Shown: positions 23,897-31,115 of the stretch, one piece after another | How the letters are laid out: every line of letters begins with the position of its first letter | Numbering within the stretch: the stretch's first letter is position 1 | Virus record (IMG/VR): IMGVR_UViG_3300048834_001270 | Coordinates: 1 to 36,534 of that record | DNA: 36,534 nt | Source: a virus | Strand: one strand, 5' to 3' | Made by a program: the position numbers and the translations under genes | The notes under the pieces: model-generated | What the model was told of the DNA's origin: nothing | Seen by the model: the letters and a program-made list of their open reading frames with translations, nothing else | The model's database searches: none

Positions 23897-24544
23897 CTAC
23901 TCGGAAGCCGTCCGCTGCCAGCCCTTGAGGCGCTCGTCGATGGTGTGAAGCTGCTTGAGGACCTCGTCCTCTCCGTCCTTCAGGCGGGCCTCGACGATTT
24001 CGACCGGATGCCCGACCAGCGAGGGGGCCACCCGATGCAGACGGGTGACCACGGTCCGGATGGCTGAGCCCAGTTCCGCGCCGAGATGGGAGACCTCCTC
24101 GACCGGGATCAGCTCGCGCTTCAACTCCCGGATCTGAACCTTCAGCTTGGCGTTCTGGAGGACGACGTGCTGCGCCCTTTCTTGCTCGTAGTTGACTGGG
24201 GATCGGTTCGGCGTCTCGAACAACCAGCGGATCAGGGGCGCCAGGTAGACTCGGCTGCCCCGGAAGGCTGAGCACCCGGACCGCTTGGCGTGCTTGATGG
24301 CGGTGGTCGGGATGCCTGTGCCGGCCGAGCACGACGTGATGCTGTCGTAGGACTCCTGAACGGTGCGCTTCTCGTCCTTCTCCCGGTAGTACCGCAGCAG
24401 ACCTTGAATGGCGCCCACCAGTTGGTAACGCCCGTTGTCCGGTGCTGGCAGCCAGCCTTCGCGGGCGAGTTCGCGCAATCGCCGGTCGGTCAGGCCCGAC
24501 AGGCGGATCAGTTGCGCGGTGTCGATGGTGCCGGTGTCGGCCAC
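23897..24544 (-). CDS. Terminase small subunit, Nu1-like
   Basis: The protein has 215 residues and starts with ATG at 24544, 3 bp after the upstream stop. Residues 8-50 form a winged HTH of the Nu1/MerR type (TAQLIRLSGLTDRRLRELAR then EGWLPAPDNGRYQLVGAIQG). It continues as a phage DNA-packaging coiled coil at about 120-165 (QHVVLQNAKLKVQIRELKRE, then LIPVEEV) and a helical tail. 'L-x-x-A-K-L-x-[KE]...x-E-x-x-x-x-x-x-[VL]' behind the HTH is the usual Nu1 pattern. It would bind the packaging site and recruit the large terminase at 20379-22175. Confidence 0.7.
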   Translation of the reverse strand: MADTGTIDTAQLIRLSGLTDRRLRELAREGWLPAPDNGRYQLVGAIQGLLRYYREKDEKRTVQESYDSITSCSAGTGIPTTAIKHAKRSGCSAFRGSRVYLAPLIRWLFETPNRSPVNYEQERAQHVVLQNAKLKVQIRELKRELIPVEEVSHLGAELGSAIRTVVTRLHRVAPSLVGHPVEIVEARLKDGEDEVLKQLHTIDERLKGWQRTASE

Positions 24545-24547
24545 GGG

Positions 24548-25222
24548 TCAGGCCTCCGGTGCCTCGATGATCCAGCCGACGAACTCGCCGACCTGGAAGA
24601 ACACCCGCGCCGTCTTCGGAAGGAGCCGGGTGTCGAACGGACGCTGGTAGCCGGCGAGGGAAAGCTCCTTCTGGAGGATCGCGGCCGGCTCGGCGCCCAC
24701 AGCGAGCTTTTGCTGGAGGGTCAACCGGCTGAACGCCGTGCCCACGTACCCCGGCGGCATCTGGATCTTGTCGAGGATCACGAGGGCGCCGCCCGGCTTC
24801 GTCAGCCCCTGCAACCGCCGCAGGAATGAACCCCGCGTGGCGACGGGCAGGAACATGAAGACCAGGAAGGCCACCGCGAAGTCGAAGGGCTCGTAGGCGA
24901 AGCTGACGGCGTCTGCGACGACGAGCTGTGGCGGGCCGGCGTACCGGTCCGCCATCTCCTGGCTTTCGTCGATGGCGGTGAACTTCGCTTTCCGCTGCGT
25001 CAGCGTCTCCCGCATCGCGTTGCCGACATTCCCGGTAGAGGCCCCGATGTCGTACACACGGCCACCGTTCGGGATGTAGTGGCGACCGAAGTGGGCGACG
25101 GCGTTCGTCGCGAGGTCATAGAACGGCAACGACTCGCGCACGTGCTGGTCGAAACGCTTCGCGACCGCCTTATTGCGAAAGGACCAATGTGCGGGAATCC
25201 AGGTTTGAGATTGGGATGCCAT
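24548..25222 (-). CDS. Class I SAM-dependent methyltransferase, CmoA-like
   Basis: The protein has 224 residues. The ATG at 25222 is chosen for the AAGGAG four bases upstream; an upstream in-frame start adds an Arg-rich stretch without support. The Rossmann motif I is VYDIGASTGNVGNAM (about 55-70), motif II is FTAIDESQEMAD, and the acidic turn before strand 4 is LVVADAVSFAYEPFDFAVA. The entry segment FDQHVRESLPFYDLAT is like the start of CmoA and related tRNA carboxymethyl/methyltransferases (F-D-x-x-[VI]-x-x-S-[VL]-P-x-Y). The substrate is unknown: tRNA, another small molecule and DNA are all possible. It overlaps the HNH-AP2 gene by 53 bp. Confidence 0.7.
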   Translation of the reverse strand: MASQSQTWIPAHWSFRNKAVAKRFDQHVRESLPFYDLATNAVAHFGRHYIPNGGRVYDIGASTGNVGNAMRETLTQRKAKFTAIDESQEMADRYAGPPQLVVADAVSFAYEPFDFAVAFLVFMFLPVATRGSFLRRLQGLTKPGGALVILDKIQMPPGYVGTAFSRLTLQQKLAVGAEPAAILQKELSLAGYQRPFDTRLLPKTARVFFQVGEFVGWIIEAPEA

Positions 25223-25754
25223 GGTGCTCCTTCTTCGCCTTGAGATACGCCTCACGAGCCTCCTCGCGAGTCGCGAAGTACCCGAGGTGACAATGCCGAT
25301 TGTTGATCGTGATGTGGGCTTTCCAGCGCCCCGTCCTGCGATAGAAGCAGACCCCGATCATTCCAGAAGACTGATTGTGTGACGGAGTCTTCCTCATGTT
25401 GCGGCAGTTATCGGCAGGCCGAACGACTCTGAGATTGTGGGTGGCGTTGTTAGTGCGATCGCCGTCGATGTGATCGACCACCATCCCTGCCGGAATCGCC
25501 TTTCCGATCAGGCATTCGACGACAACCCGATGCACCCGCACCGGGTACGTCATGCCGCGCCGACGGGTGGAGACAATGAGGTAGCCCAGTTGATCGAGAC
25601 GCTGGTTCTTCACCCTCACGGGATGATCCAGCACGACCGGACTGTTGGTCCCCACCTTCGAGGTCCAGATCGTCCCGGTTCCGATTTCAAGCCAAAGCTC
25701 CGGGATTGTCGGATGGCGGCTGAATCGAGTCTGTGTGTTAGGAGGCGGATTCAT
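25170..25754 (-). CDS. HNH endonuclease with AP2 DNA-binding domain
   Basis: The protein has 194 residues and starts with ATG at 25754, overlapping the C5-methyltransferase 3' end by 17 bp. Two domains are visible. The HNH nuclease (about 72-115) has VHRVVVECLIGKAI, VVDHIDGDRTNNATHNLRVV. The AP2/ERF-type DNA-binding domain (about 128-180) has SGMIGVCFYRRTGRWKAHI, HLGYFATREEAREAYLKAK. This architecture is that of free-standing homing endonucleases of phages, which nick intronless neighbours and spread by repair. The insertion between two methyltransferase genes, overlapping both, is typical of such mobile genes. Confidence 0.85.
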   Translation of the reverse strand: MNPPPNTQTRFSRHPTIPELWLEIGTGTIWTSKVGTNSPVVLDHPVRVKNQRLDQLGYLIVSTRRRGMTYPVRVHRVVVECLIGKAIPAGMVVDHIDGDRTNNATHNLRVVRPADNCRNMRKTPSHNQSSGMIGVCFYRRTGRWKAHITINNRHCHLGYFATREEAREAYLKAKKEHHGIPISNLDSRTLVLSQ

Positions 25755-27111
25755 TTCGGGGTTCGAGGATCTGATCCCGAATCGTTCGGGCGATGGCTGC
25801 CATCATGACGGGGGGCACGGCGCGCCCGAGACGCTCCCATTGCTGGCCGTAGGTGCCGGTGAGCACGAAGTCATCGGGGAACGCGCAGATGCGCTTCAAC
25901 TCGGCGATGGCCAGTTTCCGCTTCTCGGTCGGGTGAGTGACGCTGGCGATTCCGGGATGCCCGTGGCTGGCGCAGATGGTCGGGCACGGCGCGTCGGGAT
26001 GTGGTCGCACAAGGTTGAAGTAGCGGTCGGACGATTCGCCGGGCTTGAGTCGATCCCACTCTTTGCCGATGGCGAAGCGCGACATGTCGAGGCCTTCGAC
26101 CGCGAACTGGTTCGGTTTCGTTCCCAGCACCGTGGGGCACGGCTTGTCGGGATCGAACGCCTGGCCCTTCTGGTCGAACGCCGCGCCGGTACCGCCGCGA
26201 ATCTGAACCGAGAATTGGTTGCGCCCCATCACAGTGATCGCCGGACTGGGCCGGTCGGTGATGTCGCCGGCGGAGGGGAACTTTCCCTTGGTGTCGTGGA
26301 CGACCGCCTCGACGAGTTCGAGTCCTTGGTGGCTGGTCACCGGATTGTACGACCCGTGCGCGCTGACGGTCGGCGAGGGTGCGTCCGCCGGCTTCCAAGT
26401 CGGCCCGTACTTCCCGCGCACGATCCACGGCAGGGCGTCGCGGAGCGTGTAGCGGTACGGCAGGGGCTTCGGGAACACTGGGAGCCGCCCGAGGTCCTCG
26501 CGCACGCCGATGAAGATCGTCCGCTGCCGCGCCTGCGGGACGCCCAGCCACTGAGCGTCCAGGACTTTCACCCCGACCCGGTACCCGCAGGCCTTCAGCT
26601 TCGCCAGGATTTCGAGGAAGTAGCCCTTGGCCACGCCCTTCACGAGGCCACTGACATTCTCGGCGACGAACACCTTGGGCTTCAGTCCGTCCAGCAGTCG
26701 GATGAACTCGAAGAACAGGTCGTCGGTGCGCTGGACGGTGTCCGAGTACTTCTTCGCCTTGCCCCAGTGCTTCTCGCGTTTGCCGGCGGTCGAGAACGAG
26801 GCACAAGGCGGGGACCCATCCATGAGGTCCAGTTCACCCGCCTTGAGGCCTGCCGCTTCGAGGATGTCGCTGGGCTGCACCTCCCGGATGTCGCGGGTGT
26901 CGAGGATCGTGTCGGGGTGGTTGGCACGGTAGACCTCGGCAGCCGCCGGGATGAACTCGCTCGCCCACGCGACGCGGAAGCCCGCCATCCGGTAGCCGAG
27001 GCACGAGCCGCCGCATCCGCTGAAGGTCGAGATGGCGGTGAAGCCGTTCCACGGCACGGCGGCGATCTCCGCCATGCTCGGGACGCGGTAGGGTGGCTTC
27101 TCGGTCTTCAC
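25738..27111 (-). CDS. DNA (cytosine-5-)-methyltransferase
   Basis: The protein has 457 residues. The GTG at 27111 overlaps the stop of the ParB-like gene as GTGA. Conserved C5-MTase motifs in order: I STFSGCGGSCLGYRMAGF (about 28-45); IV DGSPPCASFSTAGKR with the catalytic C103; VI AENVSGLV; VIII QARQRTIFIGV; X with GRAVPPVMMAAIA (usually GNAVPP). The long middle part (about 230-360) with repeated S-P/P-C-P-T-[IV] segments is the target-recognition region. No restriction endonuclease partner is adjacent, so this is an orphan methyltransferase, probably for evading host restriction. The recognition sequence cannot be read from the protein. Confidence 0.9.
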   Translation of the reverse strand: MKTEKPPYRVPSMAEIAAVPWNGFTAISTFSGCGGSCLGYRMAGFRVAWASEFIPAAAEVYRANHPDTILDTRDIREVQPSDILEAAGLKAGELDLMDGSPPCASFSTAGKREKHWGKAKKYSDTVQRTDDLFFEFIRLLDGLKPKVFVAENVSGLVKGVAKGYFLEILAKLKACGYRVGVKVLDAQWLGVPQARQRTIFIGVREDLGRLPVFPKPLPYRYTLRDALPWIVRGKYGPTWKPADAPSPTVSAHGSYNPVTSHQGLELVEAVVHDTKGKFPSAGDITDRPSPAITVMGRNQFSVQIRGGTGAAFDQKGQAFDPDKPCPTVLGTKPNQFAVEGLDMSRFAIGKEWDRLKPGESSDRYFNLVRPHPDAPCPTICASHGHPGIASVTHPTEKRKLAIAELKRICAFPDDFVLTGTYGQQWERLGRAVPPVMMAAIARTIRDQILEPRNESAS

Positions 27112-27719
27112 GACGGTTTGCCCGACCACTTGAAGCTGCAACGGGGGCACTGGAACTCGGTCGGCACCTTCTCGTCGACCGCGGGGAAGTCGGCGGGCGC
27201 CTCGGGGTCGCCCGAGCCAGCCAGGAGGCCTTGCAGCGTGATCGCGTCGAACCCGGACAGATCCATGTCGAGCTCGGTGGCCTGCAACTCGCCCAGCAGC
27301 GCTTTCAGCGCCGCTTCGTCCGCCTCGGCGAGTTCGGCTAGCCTGTTGTCGGCGATCAGGTGCGCCCACTCGTCGGCCTCGGTCGCAAAGTGCTGGTAGT
27401 CGACGGGCACCACCGACAGGCCGAGCGCCTTCGCCGCCTCGTAGCGCCCGTGGCCCGCAACGATGAAGCCCGACCGCGTCGAGACCACAACCGGCGAGCG
27501 CCACCCCTGATGTCCGATCACCTTGGCCAGGAGCGCGACCTGGCTCTGCGGGTGCTGGTTCGGGTTTCGCGGGTTGGGCACCAGCTTTTCGAGCGGGACC
27601 AGCTCGTCGAAGGCGCAGTTGACCGCCGGGCCAGCGGAAGGTTCAGGCGGGTTCGCCGGGGTTGATTCCGGGGCCGGGTTTGGAACTTCCCCGCGTTTTT
27701 TTGGTTTTCGCTCGTTCAT
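27108..27719 (-). CDS. ParB/Srx-like domain protein with C-terminal zinc-ribbon motif
   Basis: The protein has 203 residues. ATG at 27719 is chosen; GTG at 27743 would add 8. A Pro/Lys-rich N-terminus leads to a ParB N-terminal fold at about 30-130: VPLEKLVPNPRNPNQHP, LLAKVIGHQGWRSPVVV, GFIVAGHGRYEAAKALGL, then a helical segment LIADNRLAELAEADEAALKA. G-H-G-R is the family signature (usually G-x-x-R). The last 15 residues contain FQCPRCSFKWS, half a zinc ribbon. In phages such proteins are usually fused to or paired with DNA methyltransferases, and here the gene is coupled to the C5-methyltransferase. It may guide modification or act as a nuclease. Confidence 0.8.
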   Translation of the reverse strand: MNERKPKKRGEVPNPAPESTPANPPEPSAGPAVNCAFDELVPLEKLVPNPRNPNQHPQSQVALLAKVIGHQGWRSPVVVSTRSGFIVAGHGRYEAAKALGLSVVPVDYQHFATEADEWAHLIADNRLAELAEADEAALKALLGELQATELDMDLSGFDAITLQGLLAGSGDPEAPADFPAVDEKVPTEFQCPRCSFKWSGKPS

Positions 27720-27818
27720 GCGCGTTGTCAGGGCTGACGCCACACCTCCTGCCCACCCCGGGGGCGGAAAAGATTTCCTACCCCCAAGGGGGCGGCGGCG
27801 CCCTCGTCAGCGAAGTGC

Positions 27819-27834
27819 GGGACGTTACGCTTCA
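27819..27834 (-). repeat. Dispersed motif, copy 5 (16 bp variant)
   Basis: GGGACGTTACGCTTCA lies in the 142 bp gap between the ParB-like gene and the HTH-like gene. It is followed on the plus strand by the inverted repeat CCTCG-CGC-CGAGG. Nothing else is evident in this gap except a G/C-rich stretch at 27760-27800. Confidence 0.85.
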
Positions 27835-27861
27835 CCTCGCGCCGAGGTTGTCGGTTCTCGT

Positions 27862-28440
27862 TCATCGTTCGGTGTTGGAAGGGGCGACACCGCCACCACG
27901 CCGGCCGGCTGTTTCTCGCTGCCTTGAGGCAGGTGCCTGACTCGGTGACCGGGTGTCGGATGCCGCCCCATCGCCAGAGTCGGGAACGTTACGCTTCACC
28001 TTGGATTTGCCCCCTGCGCCGCGGTGGGTCGGCGTGCCTTTCCGAAACCAGTTCCACGCGTGGCGCTGGCCCCGGTTGCGCCACCTCAGGAGGCGGCTGT
28101 AGTAGCCCGTGAAGTTGGCCAGGGCGGCGGTCCTGACCCCGCAGCGCTTGGCCAGACGGGCGATGGACGGGCTGCCCTCGAAGTAGGCCGGGCTCAGGAC
28201 CCAGGCGAGGGCGATCAGGCGCAGGCCGATGGACTCCGGTTGGATGCGGCGACCGGACATGGGAGGCAGAAGGAGGGCGAGGAACCGGACGACAGCCTCG
28301 GACGTTCGCTTGTCGTTGTGTTCGTCCTGGGCGTCCTCGCTGAGCTGGCGGTAGAGGCCCTGCCAGTCAAAGCCCTGATCGCGGGCATCCAGAGGGTCCC
28401 GGGCGTCGGACAGGCGTTCGTCGTCGTAGCCGGGGCTCAC
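27862..28440 (-). CDS. HTH-like phage protein with a repeat-derived C-terminus
   Basis: The protein has 192 residues. GTG at 28440 overlaps the upstream stop as GTGA. Residues 1-45 are acidic (DDERLSDARDPLDARDQGF). Residues 60-120 are helical. The segment SIARLAKRCGVRTAALANFT followed by GYYSRLLRWRN looks like a helix-turn-helix with a basic recognition region, as in sigma-like or transcription regulator domains. Function not recognised. From VKRNVPDSGD on, the frame runs through dispersed motif copy 6 and into low-complexity sequence, so the last ~50 residues probably come from the repeat element. The natural end was probably near GKSK. Confidence 0.55.
   Translation of the reverse strand: MSPGYDDERLSDARDPLDARDQGFDWQGLYRQLSEDAQDEHNDKRTSEAVVRFLALLLPPMSGRRIQPESIGLRLIALAWVLSPAYFEGSPSIARLAKRCGVRTAALANFTGYYSRLLRWRNRGQRHAWNWFRKGTPTHRGAGGKSKVKRNVPDSGDGAASDTRSPSQAPASRQRETAGRRGGGVAPSNTER
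27982..27998 (-). repeat. Dispersed 17 bp motif, copy 6
   Basis: GGGAACGTTACGCTTCA lies inside the 3' part of the HTH-like gene. It shares about 45 bp with copy 2 (flanks GAGT...TTGCCCC), the longest similarity between any two copies. Confidence 0.85.
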
Positions 28441-28829
28441 GTCGCGCCCTCCTGGCGGGGTTGGAAGTCGGTGGCGGTCAGAACCTGGACCCGGGGCTGC
28501 CAGATCAGCGCCTTGCCGCCGCGCTGGGCCTTCACCTTCCGCCACGCCCAGAGTTCGAGGGCGGTGCCGGGGGTGGTCAGCCAGTCGAGGCACTCCTGCG
28601 CCTTCTCCTCGGTCAGCTTGCGGAAGTGGCCGGCGAAGTCCTGACCGGTGGACTGGACGCCCACGACGCCGCGCTGAGGGTCGAGGGCCAGGATGTCCAG
28701 AATGCCAAAAAGGTCCTGGCGGATTCCGTGAGGCCCACCGTAGGGGTTCCACTTCTCGACGATGGCGCAGACGAGGCCCTGCTCGCGTAGGGCGCGAAGG
28801 GTCCGCTGGGTGGGGGAGAGGCCTTTCAT
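28437..28829 (-). CDS. PD-(D/E)XK-like phage nuclease-fold protein
   Basis: The protein has 130 residues. The ATG at 28829 has a good ribosome site (GGAGGG, spacing 8). The core is VEKWNPYGGPHG, QDLFGILDILALDPQ and VVGVQSTGQD. The first D of a PD-(D/E)XK nuclease (D-[LI]-F-G-x-x-D) is visible. The next strand, where E-x-K is expected, reads V-Q-S-T. Small phage proteins with 'D-x-F-G-x-[IL]-D...G-V-Q-[AS]' are common, and I place this one there. The missing Lys makes catalysis doubtful. A helix with W-x-W-R-K follows. It is the first gene of the leftward transcript after the iteron-like region. Confidence 0.6.
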   Translation of the reverse strand: MKGLSPTQRTLRALREQGLVCAIVEKWNPYGGPHGIRQDLFGILDILALDPQRGVVGVQSTGQDFAGHFRKLTEEKAQECLDWLTTPGTALELWAWRKVKAQRGGKALIWQPRVQVLTATDFQPRQEGAT

Positions 28830-28861
28830 TTCGACGCCCTCCGCCCGATTGGCCGGAAACT

Positions 28862-28884
28862 CCCGTCCCCCTTTAGGGGGCGGG
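28862..28884. other. Stem-loop between the helicase gene and the next operon
   Basis: CCCG-T-CCCCC TTTA GGGGG-CGGG forms a nine-pair stem with a single bulged T and a 4-base loop. No long T-tract follows on the minus strand, so it is more likely a weak terminator or structured leader than a strong terminator. Confidence 0.5.
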
Positions 28885-28888
28885 ATTT

Positions 28889-29037
28889 CCGACCATAGAA
28901 TTTCTGACCGACCATTGGTTGCATGAGTGTTTGGCTAAGTGCCTGTTGTTGAGTGGATTGATATGGTCAGGATTGTTCGCTTGGCATTTCCGACCAATGT
29001 CCCCGCCAGTCGGTTGTGGTCGGATTCAAGTCGACCA
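28889..29037. repeat. Repeated CCGACCA heptamers (iteron-like)
   Basis: CCGACCA occurs at 28889-28895, 28908-28914 and 28990-28996, and a variant TCGACCA at 29032-29038. Two longer flanks also match: TTTCCGACCA twice, and GACCATAGA with a following T-rich stretch twice. The right-hand copies lie inside the last codons of the helicase gene. Local composition is richer in A/T than its surroundings. This could be a phage replication origin or a repressor operator. Confidence 0.4.
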
Positions 29038-30193
29038 TAGATTTTCCCTTCTCCGTGAGGGCGTAGAGCTTCTGCTTCCCCTTGGTGGTGAACCGGATCC
29101 AACCCTTGGTGACCGCGAGCCCGATCGCATCGTGGATCGACGACTCGGAGGAGCCGAAGACAACCCGGATCAGGCCCCGGTAGGTCCGCTGGCTCTGGCC
29201 TTCGCGGGCGTGGATGCAGTGCAGGACCTCGACGGGGTTCAGCTTCCGACGGCGCCCCGGTTTGTCCTCGGCCATCAGTTCCTCGACCTCTTCGCGTTCG
29301 GCCTCGCGCCAGCAGATGACGCCCTTGACCTTGAAGTGGGCGATGTAGCGGCGGACGGTCGGTTCGCCATCCCAGTCCTCCCAGCCGAGGTTCTTGCCAC
29401 GCTTGGGTGCCCGGAGTTCGAAGACGCTGTCCGAACCGATGGAACGGATGGCCAGCGCCGCGCGAGATGGGTTGATCCACTCGGCGGAGCCGGCACCGAG
29501 GTAGGCGAAATCGCCCGCAGCCCAGCTGCTCTTTTCCTTCCCCTGCGGGGGCTTGTTCGTGTGGTGGGCCAGGATGAGGCCCACGTCGTGGCGTTGCAGG
29601 AGGGGGTTCAGCAGCTCCCGCATGAAGCGGCTGACGTCCTTCTGGCTGTTCGAGTCGCCGCCGAGGTAGGCGAAGGCGGGATCGACGATGACCAAGTCGA
29701 ATGGACCGAGCTCCGTCAGGAGCGCGTCGAGGGCCAGGGCGAAGCGGTCGGCGCTCCGGTCGTTGATCGTGCAGACGATGATTCGATCCTGAGCCTGAGC
29801 CTTTTCGTCATCCGACAGGGTCTCCGTGCCCTGGAGAACACCGTCGCGCATCTTCGCGAGCTCGGCTTCGTCGTTCTCGGCCTGAACCAGCAGGATTCGC
29901 ATGCCCTTCTTGCGGTACACCGCGCCGGGCTGGAGACCGAACAGGGTTTTGCCGACCGCCAGGTGAATCGCGAGCTGCATCAGGAGGGAGGACTTCCCGG
30001 CGCCCGTCGGACCGACCAGAAGGCAGACCCCGCCGCGGTAGAGGAATCGCTCGGAGATGAGGTCGCTCGCGTCGAGCTCCGGGTCGGATCGCCGCAGTTC
30101 GCGCAGCTTCCGCGACGGCGGGAGCGTCTGAATCGTGGCCATCTCGGCCTGCAGAGCCTCGGCTTCCTTGGGAGCCATTGACTCTTCCAGCAT
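28967..30193 (-). CDS. RepA/DnaB-like replicative helicase (AAA_25 ATPase)
   Basis: The protein has 408 residues. ATG at 30193 is chosen; GTG at 30217 would add 8. Neither has a clear ribosome site. The RecA-type ATPase has Walker A GPTGAGKSS (about 61-69), Walker B FDLVIVDPAF (D171) and the downstream motif GLILAHHTNKP (about 206-215), which together define RepA-like hexameric helicases (AAA_25). The C-terminal 100 residues form a winged-helix domain (PVEVLHCIHAREGQSQRTYR, IHDAIGLAVTKGWIRFTTKG). It lies 40 bp behind the primase in the order primase-helicase, so the two probably act together at the fork. Confidence 0.75.
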   Translation of the reverse strand: MLEESMAPKEAEALQAEMATIQTLPPSRKLRELRRSDPELDASDLISERFLYRGGVCLLVGPTGAGKSSLLMQLAIHLAVGKTLFGLQPGAVYRKKGMRILLVQAENDEAELAKMRDGVLQGTETLSDDEKAQAQDRIIVCTINDRSADRFALALDALLTELGPFDLVIVDPAFAYLGGDSNSQKDVSRFMRELLNPLLQRHDVGLILAHHTNKPPQGKEKSSWAAGDFAYLGAGSAEWINPSRAALAIRSIGSDSVFELRAPKRGKNLGWEDWDGEPTVRRYIAHFKVKGVICWREAEREEVEELMAEDKPGRRRKLNPVEVLHCIHAREGQSQRTYRGLIRVVFGSSESSIHDAIGLAVTKGWIRFTTKGKQKLYALTEKGKSMVDLNPTTTDWRGHWSEMPSEQS

Positions 30194-30233
30194 GATGTCG
30201 AGAGGTGTCTTGGGCACAGGGCGCGACTTTTCT

Positions 30234-31115
30234 TCAGGGGTTGAAGTAGAGGACCCGCTGACGGGTTTGAGGGCAGCCGTTCTCCACCCGGAGTCCGCCC
30301 GGCATTCGCAGCCAGCCGCAGACATCCCAACGCGTTGGGTCCGCGCCCAAGAGGCAGGCGGCGGCGAAGAACTTGGCCTGCTCGCGTGGGCACCAGTCCT
30401 CGATCCGGAACCAGGCGTGGAGGCTCTTGCCCCCGGAATCGACGACGAGAACCAGAGGCGCGAATTGGGCCAGTCGGCCGATAAGCTGCGCCTGCTGCGG
30501 TTTCGAGATGGTCCGGTCGTCACACTCGGCGACGAGATACCGCCGGCGCTTCACGTTGTTCTGGCAGCGAGCAGAGAGGTCGCCCTCGTAGTTGACCGCG
30601 AACTCGCCGCGCATCGGGTTGACGACGACGAACTGCTGCCAATGCGCGTCCGCGAGGCTCGCTTCGAGCGGCCGCACGAGGGCCTGCTCTTGATTCCGGC
30701 CGGTGCACACGAGTTCACCGGGCTCGAACAAGGCGGCAAGGACATGGTCTGCCCCCGGGCCGTCCGTGCCGGTGTCAGCGAAAGCTGGGGGCGCCGTGGC
30801 GAGGGTCTTCGCGATGAGTGCTGGCGACGGCTCCGGCCAGGTCAGAGCCTTCCGGCCGAAGTTGAGGGGTGAGCCCGTTCCGCTGTAGGCGAACTCGATT
30901 GCCGCCTGAATCTCACGGTCGGGCACGCTGCGATGAGTCACCAATTCGTCGCAGCATCGCCGGAGGAATCGAAAGCACTGTTGAGCGGTGAAGACCCCGA
31001 CGAGTCCCGCCGCCACTTGGGAGAACCACCGATGCGTTTGCCCTTGGGGTGGCATGGCCCGCAGCCGTTCCAAGGTCCGGTTCGAGAATGGGTAGAGGGT
31101 GGCCACGTCGGTCAC
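30234..31115 (-). CDS. AEP/RepB-like DNA primase
   Basis: The protein has 293 residues. The GTG at 31115 overlaps the polymerase stop as GTGA. The N-terminal half is helical. The catalytic core is at about 160-290: WQQFVVVNPMRGEFAVNYEG, RRRYLVAECDDRTIS, PLVLVVDSGGKSLHAWFRI, WDVCGWLRMPGGLR. The [ED]-x-D pair in the strand VAECDD, the S-G-x-[KG]-S-x-H-[AV]-[WY] motif and the final R-x-P-G-x-x-R are hallmarks of archaeo-eukaryotic-type primases of plasmids and phages. It would prime synthesis for the polymerase encoded just upstream. Confidence 0.7.
   Translation of the reverse strand: MTDVATLYPFSNRTLERLRAMPPQGQTHRWFSQVAAGLVGVFTAQQCFRFLRRCCDELVTHRSVPDREIQAAIEFAYSGTGSPLNFGRKALTWPEPSPALIAKTLATAPPAFADTGTDGPGADHVLAALFEPGELVCTGRNQEQALVRPLEASLADAHWQQFVVVNPMRGEFAVNYEGDLSARCQNNVKRRRYLVAECDDRTISKPQQAQLIGRLAQFAPLVLVVDSGGKSLHAWFRIEDWCPREQAKFFAAACLLGADPTRWDVCGWLRMPGGLRVENGCPQTRQRVLYFNP

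Noticed and set aside
25645-27399. Plus-strand open frame of 584 codons opposite the C5-methyltransferase
   Set aside because: The minus strand has all methyltransferase motifs; the plus frame is compositional.
17208-27998. The six motif copies as a CRISPR array
   Set aside because: Copies are 0.14 to 5.6 kb apart with genes between them, not regularly spaced by short spacers.
28919-30181. Plus-strand open frame of 420 codons opposite the helicase
   Set aside because: Shadow of the Walker-motif ATPase on the other strand.
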